The notes: a model not told the origin generated them from the sequence alone. A DNA stretch of 64,000 nt from Parastagonospora avenae f. sp. tritici 18332-5 (GCA_022559985.1 JAFJTR010000021.1:186001-250000); one strand, 5' to 3'. Counted from the stretch's first letter, positions 21,321 through 32,416 are shown. Numbers and translations are program-made.

Positions 21321-22212
21321 ATGTCGACCACTGCGCGTTCCGCTGCCGTGCTGCCGCCAGCACCATGGAAGCAGCTCTTCAACGACCATATCTCCAAGAT
21401 GAAGTCACCAGAATTCGTGCTGGGTACATTGGATGCCGCTCCCAAGGATTCACCAACACCCTACGTCCCACGTGTCCGTTACTGCATCTTCCGTGGCTTC
21501 TGGGCCGAGCTGCCCGAAAACAAGCATAACGATGCAGAGCGAAATGCTCAAATCTTTGCAAGCGACTGTCCTACTTTCACGACTGATGTACGTATGGAGA
21601 AGGTTGGACAGATCTTTGCGACAAGTGCAGGGCACGCAGAGAGCAGTGAGCAAATCCAGGGTAGTGGTGGTGGAGGGCCTGTAGAAGCCGTGTACTGGAT
21701 CACAGAGACAGGTACGCAATGGCGGATCAAGGGTCGAGCGTACGTTATCGCGGACGACATCGAAGGAGGAGAAGAAAGTAGCGGAGTACGTACCGTGAAG
21801 AGTGAAGTGGGAAAGAGAATGCGCGTGCTTGAGGAAGGCAAGGAAGGAGACTGGAGCTGGCAGAGGGAGCTCACGGGATTTTTCGGCAACCAATCCCCTG
21901 GGATCAAGGGTACTTTGAAATGGCATCTTCCAGATGTGAAATGAGCTTACGATTTCAGGTTCCTTCAAGAATCCTCCGCCAGGGAAGCCGACGACAGAAC
22001 CCTTTGACGACAAGAACCTCGCGCTCGGGTCGAAGACAGACGGCCTTCACGACCCGGTTGCGCGCAAGAATTTTCGTCTAGTCGTCATTGTACCAGACTC
22101 TGTGGAACAGACTGATCTCAGCGACCCTGAAAAGGCAAGGAGATTTAGATACACGTTTGACGACACTGCACGAGCGAACGCTGGGTGGAGGACGGAGGAG
22201 CTTTGGCCATAG
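21321..22212 (+). CDS. FMN-binding PNPOx-like protein (Alr4036 / pyridoxamine phosphate oxidase type)
   Basis: Two exons, 21321-21909 and 21959-22212, give 280 residues. The N-terminal half carries a split-barrel flavin-binding domain: WKQLFNDHISKMKSPEFVLGTLD, VRYCIFRGFWAELP, FTTDVRMEKVGQI and EAVYWITETGTQWRIKGRAYVI. The C-terminal part after the 49-nt intron includes DDKNLALGSKTDGLHDPVARKNFRLVVIVPDSVEQ and ends with ARANAGWRTEELWP. An unspliced reading stops at 21944 and would lose this conserved tail, so the intron is preferred. The family is related to pyridoxine 5'-phosphate oxidase, but fungal members of this branch have no proven substrate. A flavin-dependent cytosolic oxidoreductase is likely. 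Confidence 0.83.
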
Positions 22213-24039
22213 ATGGGTCAAGAGCCGACACGTTCAGCTTTCGTACTTGAGCATAATGGCTGCTACGACGGCATGATCACCCTCATAGCGTTGAAAATAT
22301 ACGTCGATGACGAGAACAATCTTCACGGCCTTTGCGTGCAGTGTTACCCTTCTCTGTCGCAGCACCTTGCGTTTCCCTTCGTTCGGATATGGTACTGCAG
22401 GATTTCAGCTACGCAGGGCTGCGTGTACCTTGAGGGCGTCGAACAGACCAGTTGCTGCAGTTTTCCGGGAAATGTTCCCCAGACTGTGGTTCAGGTCGGC
22501 GATATCGACTTTGGCATTCTCTTCCTTGTGATCTCATCTCGCCTAGCCCGGAACCTTGATTGCTATGCACAATGCCAATTGATGACCAGGATTCCACTCA
22601 CCGCCCATGCTGCAACGGGCAAAAGGCTGGCGCTTACGCCGGACCGATCCTGCACAGCACCGTAGCCCATAACGTTGGCAGGCCAGGTAAAGCGAGGCCT
22701 TGACACGTGCGATTGGAGGAAAGTTGCGATTTACCCGTCGCGAAGACGCCTCAACCGCACCCGTTGTTGGCCTGTGAGGCTTTCGACCTGTTGCCTCTGC
22801 GAGTGTTACATGTCGATGCAGTGTACGATTCGCTCGGACGCTGGCTACGCTTCAGTCTTTTCGGTTGGACATGTACGCCCGGGCCTGGAGAGGCAGTGGA
22901 AGGCCAGGGATCCTCAATGCAGCTATACTTAGGCTGGACCTCATATAGGTGAAGCAGAGTGACTGCAGCGACTTGATGTGTATTGTCGAGATGCTGGCGG
23001 CAGCACTCCTAATGTGCCCCACGACCTCAGGAGATGGATTGACAAATGGTCAGGTGCTCCTTCCACTTTGGGCAGTCTTCGCGACCAGAGGGAATCTATG
23101 TACGATGATAATGCAAGTGCAACGTAACCAGTGCGTTGACAGCGACTGCTGACGCGCCCTCTCGTTCGCGTTCGCTTTGCGCACAGAGCCTAGCGCGGCT
23201 GCGGCTCGCAGCATGCGGGTAGCGGACGCCATGAAAGGGTCAAGTTTCGACTGGAGAACAGGCGCGCGCAGACAGCTGGCGACCGCGCCGCTTCGGGAGA
23301 CTTCCAAACCTGTCGCGGTGTTGAGGAACGAGAGTGAGAGGTCAATTCTCCATGGATGGGAATGCGTCGAGCTCTGCATGGTGCGGAGACAATTGACCTG
23401 GTCTAGATTGCTGACCGGACTTCCCGTCTGAGCAATGGAGCGACGGCGTGCATGTGCAGTCGCATTCCGCAGCTCTGGATGCTGATGGTGGCTCCAGGGC
23501 TGTCTCTTGTCCGAGTGCGCTGGTTGGCCGCGGGCCATGATGCAGGATGGCTCTGGTGTCGCATACCGGCAGCAAAACAGAACGAGGCTTCGAGGACTAT
23601 AGCAATAGAGACGTCGCAGGGTGCAGCACGGGGCAACAGTGCTTTGGATGCGCCGGTGAGCGTGTACTACTGACAAGCACCCGCGGAGCTAAGTTTGGCG
23701 CATATGCCGGCAGCCAGACCAAGCGCGGCCTGTTGACCCACCGCGACGGTGTGGTCGGCGACGTCCTGCGCAGTAGCCTTGCACAGGTCCAGCCTGCTCC
23801 CCCTCCGTTTTCTCCGCACTTGGACGTGGACGTGGACGTGGACGTGGTCGTGAATTTTCTCTCGCACCCCCCAATCTCGCACGCCGTTGAAGAAAACAGA
23901 CGTCTCGTTGCCACTGCTCGCCGACACGCCTGCACTCGCACTCGCACTCGCCATTGTTTCCGCGCAGCCCGCCGTCAGCTCCCGCCGCTGTACCGCATCC
24001 CCGAGTCGATCCGACCGAACGCTGCTCTTGACAGCCGCC
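22213..24039. other. Long intergenic stretch (1.8 kb)
   Basis: Several open frames overlap on both strands (for example 23050-23676 minus, 208 codons) because the sequence is GC-rich. None shows a domain, signal peptide or consistent splice pattern. A hexamer repeat (23821-23850) lies upstream of the next gene. No tRNA was recognised. Confidence 0.4.
23821..23850. repeat. Hexamer tandem repeat (TGGACG)n
   Basis: About four copies, the last one changed, lie 190 bp upstream of the next start codon, probably in its 5' UTR or promoter. Confidence 0.7.
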
Positions 24040-25095
24040 ATGGCCGACATGGAGAAGTCCTTTACCTTCCTCAACGACAACATACCGCAATGGCTGCAGG
24101 ACGTCACGGGACTGGAGGGAAAGGCCGCCGCCATGCAAGAGGACCTGGTCAAGGCGCCCGTCTCGACGTCCCCCTTCGCGAAGCACACGACCGAATCCAT
24201 CGAGTCAATACGGCAGGCGCCCATGGCCGCCGTACCCGAGGACGCTGCACCATCGCAGATGGCACAGGCAGACGCATCGGGCAGTCGGAAGCGCAAGACA
24301 CAATCGGTCCTGTCTGGTCGCGCCTCCGGGCCGTCGAGGTACCACCGGCGCACAATGGTCGTGATGAACTACGACGGCGACATGCAGAAGTCGTTCGAGC
24401 TACTGGTGCGCGCGATAGGCACAGGTCGCAACATGCTACGCAAGGCCAAGATGGAGGCGAAAATGAATGAGCTCGCCGCGCTGGCAGGCTCAAGCGAGGA
24501 CGAGGACGACGTCGACGACGAACAAGAAGGAGCCATCGCGGCCAAGGTTAGCTACCGGCCTCGTATGGCATCCATGAGAGCACGTGCTGCCGCAAGAAGA
24601 GGTGGCGCGCGTGGGGCTAGCGGTGCTGTGACTACGCCCGTTGCTGTCTTCGACACCACCGACAAAACTTTGGAGCACGCGCAGAATCTGTGCGAGAAAG
24701 CGGCCCATGTCACACTGCGCGAAGGCGATTGCCGGAAGGAGCTGGAGGGCATGCGCAAGAGCTTTGCCGACGTTCTCGAGACAGCCAAAACCGAAGTCAC
24801 AAAATATGCTGCCGCCCCACGATTTGACCCCCCTGGACTGCTATCAAATGAAACCTCCGACACATCTGTGTCTTCGATAGAAGAACCTTCTTACAAAAAG
24901 CACTTCCCGCAGTTGTCGTTGCCGCCATCCGACCATCAGCCGAAGAGTAATCTGCCATCCATTTCGACAGCCACACCAACGTTTTCTACCCCCAAAATCA
25001 TGGACATCGAGGCTGACGACGACGACGAAGACGACGAGCCAGACTTTGTTATGCCGCCAACACGACTCACATCGCGATTTGGCGCTCGAGCGTAA
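24040..25095 (+). CDS. Conserved fungal protein of unknown function, nuclear-type composition (351 aa)
   Basis: A single exon. The ATG at 24040 (GCCGCCATGG context) is preferred over the earlier in-frame ATG at 23887, whose extra 51 residues are low-complexity and look like translated 5' UTR. Regions that look conserved are EKSFTFLNDNIPQWLQDV at the start, STSPFAKHTTESIESIR, RYHRRTMVVMNYDGDMQKSFE followed by LVRAIGTGRNMLRKAKMEAK, then an acidic patch, YRPRMASMR with a basic RAAARRGG tract, and FDTTDKTLEHAQNLCEKAAHVTLREGDCRKELEGM. The C-terminus is disordered and ends with an acidic stretch and RLTSRFGARA. The alternating acidic and basic patches suggest a nuclear or chromatin setting; this is inference. 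I recall similar unnamed fungal proteins but no assigned function. Confidence 0.75.
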   Translation: MADMEKSFTFLNDNIPQWLQDVTGLEGKAAAMQEDLVKAPVSTSPFAKHTTESIESIRQAPMAAVPEDAAPSQMAQADASGSRKRKTQSVLSGRASGPSRYHRRTMVVMNYDGDMQKSFELLVRAIGTGRNMLRKAKMEAKMNELAALAGSSEDEDDVDDEQEGAIAAKVSYRPRMASMRARAAARRGGARGASGAVTTPVAVFDTTDKTLEHAQNLCEKAAHVTLREGDCRKELEGMRKSFADVLETAKTEVTKYAAAPRFDPPGLLSNETSDTSVSSIEEPSYKKHFPQLSLPPSDHQPKSNLPSISTATPTFSTPKIMDIEADDDDEDDEPDFVMPPTRLTSRFGARA

Positions 25096-25676
25096 CCGTT
25101 CTGCCATCAGTTTCAACTTGTCTATCTGCGTTTAAGCGATTCATTCTATTTAGCATCTGGCTGGCGTTATGAAGGCATACCAAGCGAGTCTCATCTAAAG
25201 CGCTACGCATTACGGCATTTTTTACCTGTATTTTCGCAACGCACTTATTGCACGCAGCGTCCACAAATGATACCTGCTCTTTGTGCTCACTCATCTACAT
25301 CATTGAGTGAACTCCGCAATGTGTGCTGCCATCTGCATTAATCAAAGCTCATAAGCTCAGCTAGTAACGAATGGAAGATGGAGCGGTGTTGTGGGTCGCT
25401 CCTTCCTCTTTCTTGAGAACCGCGTCTCCGGCACGCGTCATGTGAGCACGCGTCCAGGGAAGGGACGCTGTTGCGCGTGCCTTCCATTTGCAAACCAAGC
25501 TGCTTCGTATCCATCACCTCCTCTTCGCGCTGCGCGGTCATCCTCTCCAACTATATTGTACTTCATCGATAAAGACCCCGACCCTGCTGGGATAGAGAGT
25601 GGTAGCAACCCCAGCAGGTCCAACAACGCACCGCACTGGGAATCGACACGCCACACAGCTATACGCAAGAGAAGCC
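25096..25676. other. Intergenic
   Basis: Between two unknown plus-strand genes. No feature beyond short chance ORFs. Confidence 0.45.
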
Positions 25677-27499
25677 ATGACGGACAGCCGGGAATCACCT
25701 CCGGGCTCATCAGAGACGGTGCAAGCGTCTTCCCATCACTCGCAGCAGACTGATGTCAGTGCCAACATGCATCGCTTCGATTTGCGCTCAGAGACAACCT
25801 GAAACTTATCCACTACAGGGCGTTGCCGCGAACTGCGGGGCGGGCGACATTTCTCGAACGGCACCAGAGCACACATCGTTTGCAGACGTACTCAACTCAC
25901 CATGCAGCACTGATATTACGGTTACTGTGGAAGCTATCACTAGTTCACAAGGCCAGGGAGAAGGTGCAACGGACGTACGGTTGCACGAGCTGCCTCTACG
26001 ATGACAAGAAATTGACCCCCAACAGATAGTTGATCAGCACCGCTGTGAAGAAAAGACTGTCACGGTTCCGCACCACAGGAAGTCGAAGCGAAGCAAGAGA
26101 GTCTCGCTTCTTACCTCCATTGACCCCAAGAACATCATTGATGTAACAGACGAGCAAGACGAATATGTGGCAGAAGATACACCGCCGACCTCTTCCCTTC
26201 CACCTCCATCCTATTCCCTCCGCAACCGCAACCGCAACCGTAAAGCAGGGCAGGGCAGGCTCATTTACGACTTGAAATACCACCCCATGGACGATAGTAT
26301 CAGACCTTCGCAGGCTGCGAAGCGTCGCTCGCTTCATGGAGAACCCAAGACATTCTCAGATGAGTCATCGGAAGCGTCTTTGGCGCACGATGAGTCCAAC
26401 GAAGATGAATCTGATATTGAAGAGCGAGCAGGGCCGGCAAGGAAAGGCACGAAGCGCATAAGGTGCTGTTCTGAAGAGGCGCAACCCACCCGACGCTCAT
26501 CACGCAAGAGCTTGAATACTGGACTATTGTACAACATGAACGTTCATCCACAGGACCGTGATCTCGAATTATCGAGCAGCGATGATAGCGATTGCGAGAT
26601 GGACATTCCCAGATCAAAACGACGTGTGCTGGCACGCTCAGTGGAAGATGAACTCGCATCAATTCGAGACGATCTTACATGCGAAACAGCATCTGGTATC
26701 ATCGTGATAGAGAGCGACCAACCCGAGAGCAACTACGCTGATAGCAGTGAGCGAGCTGAAGATCCAGACATCACAGGAGAAAGGAGTAAGTGACATGAGG
26801 TTCTCCTGTTTCTGGCCCCCACATTATTCTTCAGGTGCATGGTCAACTTCGCTAACTATGTGAGTGACAGGTACGCTTCTCAAGGCGTCGCCCCCATTGT
26901 CACCTTCTACTACTATCCCACCGTACGGCATTCGCCGCAAAGAGGGTCTGGACGCGTGGATGGTGAAGCCTGGGGAACGATACTTCCGCCACGACCGAGA
27001 TTCATGGCCTGATGCACAAGGGCTACCGTTCGAAATATATGCCGAGTCTCTCGAAGCACAGCTTGCAGCAGAAGCAAAGGCAGCTTCACCGTTCAACTTC
27101 GATCCAGACGACAAAGAAAACGATGCTGGCAACGGTAGGTCTGAGGCAACGCCTGGCCCAGGCCAAGGAATCTCAGCTGTGCCGCTATCGCAGTACAGAC
27201 GTACCAGCGAGGACCAAGTCGCCAGCGAAGCTCTCTATAGCTTGGAGCGAAACATGTCAATGCCGTATGGCCTGGGCGGTATTGACGGTTCCTCCGACCA
27301 CGAGATAAGGGCAGCTTCGATGTCAGAGGCTATGAGCATTCTCGCTTCTGGAGACGGGCTGCTTCGCGAGGAAGGCAGAGAACATGTGGAGGTTACCGAT
27401 ACCGCTCTGAGCTTTCAACTATGCACCCCCAGTAACGTGGATTCCGTGCTCGGGCGCTCGTCAAGCACACCGGGCAAGGCCCACTCGTCGCCAGGATGA
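25677..27499 (+). CDS. Unknown disordered protein with two LxYxxxxHPxD motifs (540 aa)
   Basis: Four exons, 25677-25754, 25819-25974, 26026-26785 and 26871-27499, are joined by gtcagt, gtacgg and gtaagt donors and cag acceptors. All junctions keep phase. The protein is Ser/Arg/Asp-rich and lacks membrane segments. Two related motifs lie in the third exon: LIYDLKYHPMD (His at about residue 164) and LLYNMNVHPQD (His at about residue 252). Each follows a Ser/Arg-rich lead (SLRNRNRNRK, RRSSRKSL). The C-terminal exon contains a folded-looking part, GIRRKEGLDAWMVKPGERYFRHDRDSWPDAQGLPFEIYAESLEAQLAAEAKAA, followed by a KEN triplet (DDKEND) and a disordered tail. No family is recognised. A nuclear or cell-cycle role is only a guess. 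Confidence 0.7.
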
Positions 27500-28935
27500 G
27501 GACTGCGCAGTATGCACCACTAGCTCATAGCACTGCATGAGAATGCCAGGGCATACGGAGCTGAGATTTTGAAAGACTTATAGCTTCTATCGGGTAAGGA
27601 CTGACCTACCCTGGGCCCTCTGGACGACATGATCTCCCTGCGAAGTAACTTGAACCACGTGACGTTCAAAGCGAGTACTGTCGTCAGCAACTAGTTGAAT
27701 GTATATCCGCAAGACTACCAATCTCAGATATATCATATAATGCTAAGAATACCAAGACTACTAGCTGATCCAAAGGCTGCAAGCCGTACGTCATAACTCC
27801 TTTCCGGAGTGCTGGTATTATGGACGAGGCACTGACGTGTGCAATCTTGCCTAAGCTCTCGTTAGACTACATTGTCGTGACGAGATATCGCTGTACTGAT
27901 GAAAAGGAACGAAGCGCTGGAGACATTCGAGTACCGGTGGGCCTGATAAGTGGGCCTGACAAGTGGTCCACTACTCTTCACCATTCATCAAGCCGCAAGA
28001 AGTCCTACCGGAGATTGTCGCTCATGTAGGCATCAGCAGCCGCCCGAGAGACGTTATTCGCATGTCTTCGTGCGCGGACTCTCGATCACCTTGCGTTGAG
28101 AGCTCAAGTCATCGCGGGTAATTGCGGGGCTGCGAAGCCCTGTGGGGACGAGCGATGGCGCAGCCTATGCAAAAATAACATTGACATCGAGGCTGAGATG
28201 AGGAGCAGGCATCTGCGCACACAAGCCATGGATAAGTCTAATATTAGGATACATGGAGGAGGAACCGTAAATGTTGTCAGCCTTGCGTAGCCTTGCCATG
28301 TCACTACTGCTGAACGACACCAGGACAATGATTTTCCGAGAACAGGTTTCATACGTGCACCGCGGACCCCTGCGTCAATCCTTGCTCGCCGGCCTAAGAC
28401 ACATACAGTTGGAAGTCGGAGCGCCTGTTGTAGGGCCTCATCCAAGAATGAGTAGAGTCAACGCCCTGATTGTGCTGAGGGAGTTATTGCAGTTTCTCGA
28501 CGCGAACAACCTCGAGGCGTTTGAGATGCCGACGCCCCCTGACACCTAGGGCGTTGTATGCCAAACCCCCATGGAACGTAGTCATGAGGCCACAATGGCA
28601 GATGCAGAGTCAGAAAAGCTGTGCTATACACAGATCAGGCGGCTAAGGCCATCAGCGAGCCAACACTGCCGACTTTTCTCGTGATGGAAGTAGGCGACGC
28701 CGAAACTCCGCACGTGTGGAGCACCGCTGCGCTTGTCAAAGGATGCTCTGACGTCGACAAGGTTGAATTCGTGTTTTAGAAACACGAAATGATCGACTGC
28801 GTTTGAGTCTTGACGACTTTTTGTGGCTGTCGGGATCAACGTCGTAAATGATCTCGCCGACGATGCGCATCGGGTGACATGGTGGGATCATCGGGTCGAT
28901 GTGGACTACTCGACTCAGGGCTCTCGATACGTATA
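27500..28935. other. Gene-poor stretch with a possible gene relic
   Basis: No intact gene. Around 27970-28550 fragments in shifting frames look protein-like, such as PQEVLPEIVAHVG near 27990 and LRHIQLEV...NALIVLRELLQFLDANNLEAFEMP at 28400-28530. A decayed F-box-like gene is possible but not demonstrated. Confidence 0.35.
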
Positions 28936-29188
28936 CTGTGGTTACAGGCAAAAGTATTGTACGTGGTCCCTGTACGGCAGGGGTTGCTACCAAGTAGCCG
29001 TGAACCAGCACGACACCGTAGATTTTTTTTTTTAAAATAGGCTGTAAAACCGGCTTCCTTCAGAGGCTCTACTTTGATACTAAGAAATTTAAAATTAAAT
29101 GCGGTGGTGGGTGGAAGTTGATTTTTTGGCGCGGCTAAGACCCCTGCCGTGCAGGGACCATGTACAATACTTTTGCCTGTAACCACAG
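28936..29188. mobile_element. MITE with 48-bp terminal inverted repeats and TA target duplication
   Basis: The first 48 bases (28936-28983) and the reverse complement of the last 48 (29141-29188) agree at 46 positions. Both ends begin CTGTGGTTACAGG. The element is flanked by TA on both sides (28934-28935 and 29189-29190), the duplication made by Tc1/mariner-type transposases. It is 253 bp long, has no coding capacity, and has an AT-rich centre with an 11-T run. The two arm mismatches are both transitions (CG against CA, and TA against CA), as expected of cytosine change or RIP. Confidence 0.88.
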
Positions 29189-29190
29189 TA

Positions 29191-30436
29191 CGCAGTCTGA
29201 TATGTACTGCCAGCGACGCAGTCACTACCTACACTGTCTCATCGTTGATAGCAAAGCATTTCACGCATTCCGTTCATTCAGGGGACCACGTTGACTTGAG
29301 GGCCTCTCACCTGCAATCTTCGGTCAATTGTGGATTGTCCCAGCTCAAGAGCCGGAGAAAGGGGTCCAGAGAGCATCGCCAATCAGGGCGCAGACGGGAT
29401 GGGTACTGTGACCAACCAGGGCATGCCCTTCTGCAGCACGTTCCGACATCAGCCAGCCGCGAAACGACACAACAACGCCGGCGCCGCTAAGCATTCGTCT
29501 ATCGACGCCCAAGCTTTGCCATTTCTGTTAATTGATCGGTATAACCACACGCTGCAGGGTATTGTGAGGCTAGGCCCATTTGTACTGGCTCGGAGGTTTT
29601 TGTGCATCCAGACGTCGTGGCTTGCGATGAGGTGCTGAGACTCTCGACCGGCGCGCCTTCGACCAGCGCTTGATTATAGTATGCCGCTATGGATGCCACA
29701 AGTCTTTGCTCTTTTGCCATTCTGTCTGCCCACGAGCCGCGCATACTCGCCCGAGATCAAGGGCCAGAGCAAGGGCTCAGATTTGTGCGTGATGCGACAA
29801 GTGACTGTGTGTGTGAGTTTATTCAAGCCAACCACAAGACTTTACAAACACAGCCGCTCCCCCCATGCAGGCCCTGGGCGCTCTAAACACACGCCGTACA
29901 AATACGTGCACCTGGAGCGTAAGCTGGCTCACACCCCGGTCAGAGGAGCGGGCTTTCGGGGCTAGAGCTAACGATTGATGTTGGCGGCCCGCCTGAACAG
30001 TGTCGGGCTCCGCCATGTTGACCGTCTGAGCTTGGTGCTGGAGGATGAACAGCTGAACCAACTTAAGATGTCACTGGGCGCTCTTGGGAGTTGGACTTGG
30101 CTTTTTCGTTTCAAAGGCGAATAATATAAACACTTTTACGTGCCTGCTGCTACTGTCGCGGCCTCGTGTGTGCTCACAATTTATCGATACTCGTGGTACA
30201 CTATACTCCCTATTATTACCCTATTAGACCGATACGAGCCAAAGGCCCTACTCTCTGTCCTCGGTCACAGCCGCCCCCTTCTCTGGAACCCTGCCACGTT
30301 CTGGCCGGCCATATTGCTGCTAAAAGCGCCACGACCCAATTCCATATCAGTCTTTAACCTAGGCTGCACCCCGATTCTTCCGCGTCCGCAGCGCACTCTT
30401 ACCCTCCTACCAGTATCGTCGTTCGCCATTTGCATC
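29191..30436. other. Intergenic between the MITE and the esterase gene
   Basis: No gene, tRNA or second transposon copy was recognised. A pyrimidine-rich stretch just before 30437 is a likely promoter and 5' UTR. Confidence 0.4.
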
Positions 30437-31350
30437 ATGAAGTTCTGTTCGATCGCAGTGTTCGGGCTGCTTAGTCTAGCTGGCGATGCTTTGGCTCAGA
30501 AGACTATCAAGGTTATGCCGTTTGGTGCCTCGATTGTCACGGTACGTTGCGCTTCAGTGCTTGCAAGATGATGTTCACTGACCTTATCGTAGCGATGCTG
30601 GCGCACCAACCTTCACGCGAAGCTCAAGAGTGCCGGTATAAACAACATCGACATGGTCGGTTCACAGAAAGGATCGGCCGACTGTCTTACCCAATTTCCC
30701 GGAACGGACAATGACCATGAAGGACACCCTGGTTCATTAGCCACCGATTACGCAGCAAAGGGCAACCTCACCACATGGTTGAACCAACAGCCAGAAATCG
30801 ATGTCGTCCTCATGTTTCTTGGACACAACGACATCATCCTCGGACACAAGCCGTTCGACCAGATCTTCGCAGCATACGACACATTGATTGCGCAAATGAG
30901 GAAGAAGAACCCGAAGATGCAAATTGTGTGGTCGAACTTGACGCCCATTGATCCGAAGAGGTGGGATTCTACCAGCAGTCCAAACAACTCCAAAGACGTT
31001 GCCGCCCTCTCCGCTAGAATCAAGAGCTATGCACCCACCAAATCAACCACCGATTCCCCTGTCCGCTTCGTTGACAATTTCGACGGCTACGACCCAGTGA
31101 AGGATACCGAGGATGGCGAACACCCCAACAAGGTCGGCAACGAAAAAATGGCGACGAAGTTCCTTGCCGCAACAACGGATGCCATTAAAGCAGTAAGTTG
31201 GAGAAGAACTATCGGAGCACGGAGGGTGACCATGGACGCTAGGCGACGCCGCCAGTAACGCACAAGACAAACAAGATGCGAAACACCAATATTGGAACGG
31301 ATTTCGTGAATGTCCTGCAAAACTTTTTGAGTGAAGGAAAAAAGGACTAG
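30437..31350 (+). CDS. Secreted SGNH/GDSL-type esterase, carbohydrate esterase family 3-like
   Basis: Exons 30437-30541, 30593-31192 and probably 31243-31350 give 270 residues. A clear signal peptide (MKFCSIAVFGLLSLAGDALA) precedes IKVMPFGASIVTRCWRTNL, which is SGNH block I with the nucleophile Ser in GASIV where family members usually have GDSIT. Further blocks are VGSQKGSADC, FLGHNDI (Asn of block III) and DGEHPNKVGNEKMA (Asp and His of block V). CE3 enzymes remove acetyl groups from xylan and similar substrates outside the cell. The last intron (gtaagt...gctag, 50 nt) is optional: unspliced, translation ends at 31258 with an Arg-rich tail. The spliced tail (MRNTNIGTDFVNVLQNF) looks more natural. 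Confidence 0.8.
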
Positions 31351-31482
31351 TAAATTTATACATTAGAAACGAAGGAAGGACTGTGCGCGGTATCGGTAGA
31401 CGCTTGCGATTGTCGAGATCACGGAGCGGCATTCACAACCAGCGAGTCACAGCTCTGGTGACCGTTGTCGTCCTGGAGAAGC

Positions 31483-31852
31483 TCATTTCTTTACAGTTTG
31501 CTCCTGGTCGGCCTTCGACGTGTTTTCGGTACCGGACGACGCGCCTTGCTTCTGCTCCTTAGCTGCTCTTCGAGCTGCCTGTACATACACACGTCAGTGA
31601 TACCCATGAACTGTAATTAGGAACATACTATGATGCTCCGTAACTTCTTGGACTTGATCAATTTAGCCTCGTCCTGGACTGCTTGCCGTGCCTCGGCCTC
31701 CCGCTATGCCTGGTCAGTCCTGATGGTACGTGCTAGAGATAAAGCCGTACTTGGGACCTGGCTTGTTCGGCGTGGTGAGCGGCAATTGCACTCGCGGCTG
31801 CGGAGGACCTTGACTGCGAAGCATCCGTGTGATCGTATGCACCGCGTCCCAT
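31483..31852 (-). CDS. Small unknown protein, three exons (90 aa)
   Basis: Exons 31852-31751, 31703-31629 and 31578-31483 join in phase 0 at both introns (gtacgg...catag, gtatgt...tacag). The protein starts MGRGAYDHTDASQSRSSAAA, followed by an uninterrupted Ala/Glu/Arg/Lys-rich stretch (AEARQAVQDEAKLIKSKKLRSII, AARRAAKEQKQ) predicted to form one long charged helix, and ends DQEQTVKK. Two well-formed introns in so short a gene argue that it is real. No family is recognised, and there is no signal peptide or membrane segment. It lies tail to tail with the esterase, about 130 bp away. Confidence 0.6.
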
Positions 31853-32416
31853 TTTGGCTAGCCGACCGTCTATGTCTTTTGGGTTTTGTTGGATGGGTTT
31901 TATGATTGTGCTGTGCTGGATGCGACGCTGTTGGTGCTTGCTACTGTTTGGGGTAGCAAGGTGTTGTGGGGAGAGCCAAAACAACACCAATTTTTTTGTA
32001 GAGCGCGTGGCATGCTCTCTTCGTGGTGAATATGGATCCACACTGTGAAGTGAATGAGACGAGATTGGGCGAGCTTGGCATGGTGAGAGTATGGCATAGG
32101 CGTCCGTCGTAATCGACACACGTATCGCGTGTCGTAGGGTCTTGATGGCATCATGAGGACTCTATTGTGTTAGGTTTCGCCCAAGCGGTGGTGGTAGACA
32201 GGGTAGGAGGAGTGGAGAGATTGATAAGGTGGGAAGTGGCAGTGGCAGACAACTTTGTGGAAAGAGGAGGACGGAGAGGAAGTTGAAAATCACGCATGAC
32301 TACACAACGATAAAGCTTTAAAGTCCACTTGAGGTGAGGTTCAATAGGAGAAAAGGGTGCATGGTAGTTTCAAAGAAAGGTGGCTTCAGTCCAGTATACA
32401 CAGACGTCTCCGTGGT
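31853..32416. other. Intergenic, promoter side of the 90-aa gene
   Basis: The stretch is between the 90-aa gene start and the NDUFS4 3' end, both on the minus strand. No other feature was seen. Confidence 0.45.

Noticed and set aside
23050..23676. Minus-strand frame of 208 codons in the 1.8-kb gap
   Set aside because: GC-rich DNA gives long chance frames here on both strands. There is no domain, splice pattern or start context to support it.
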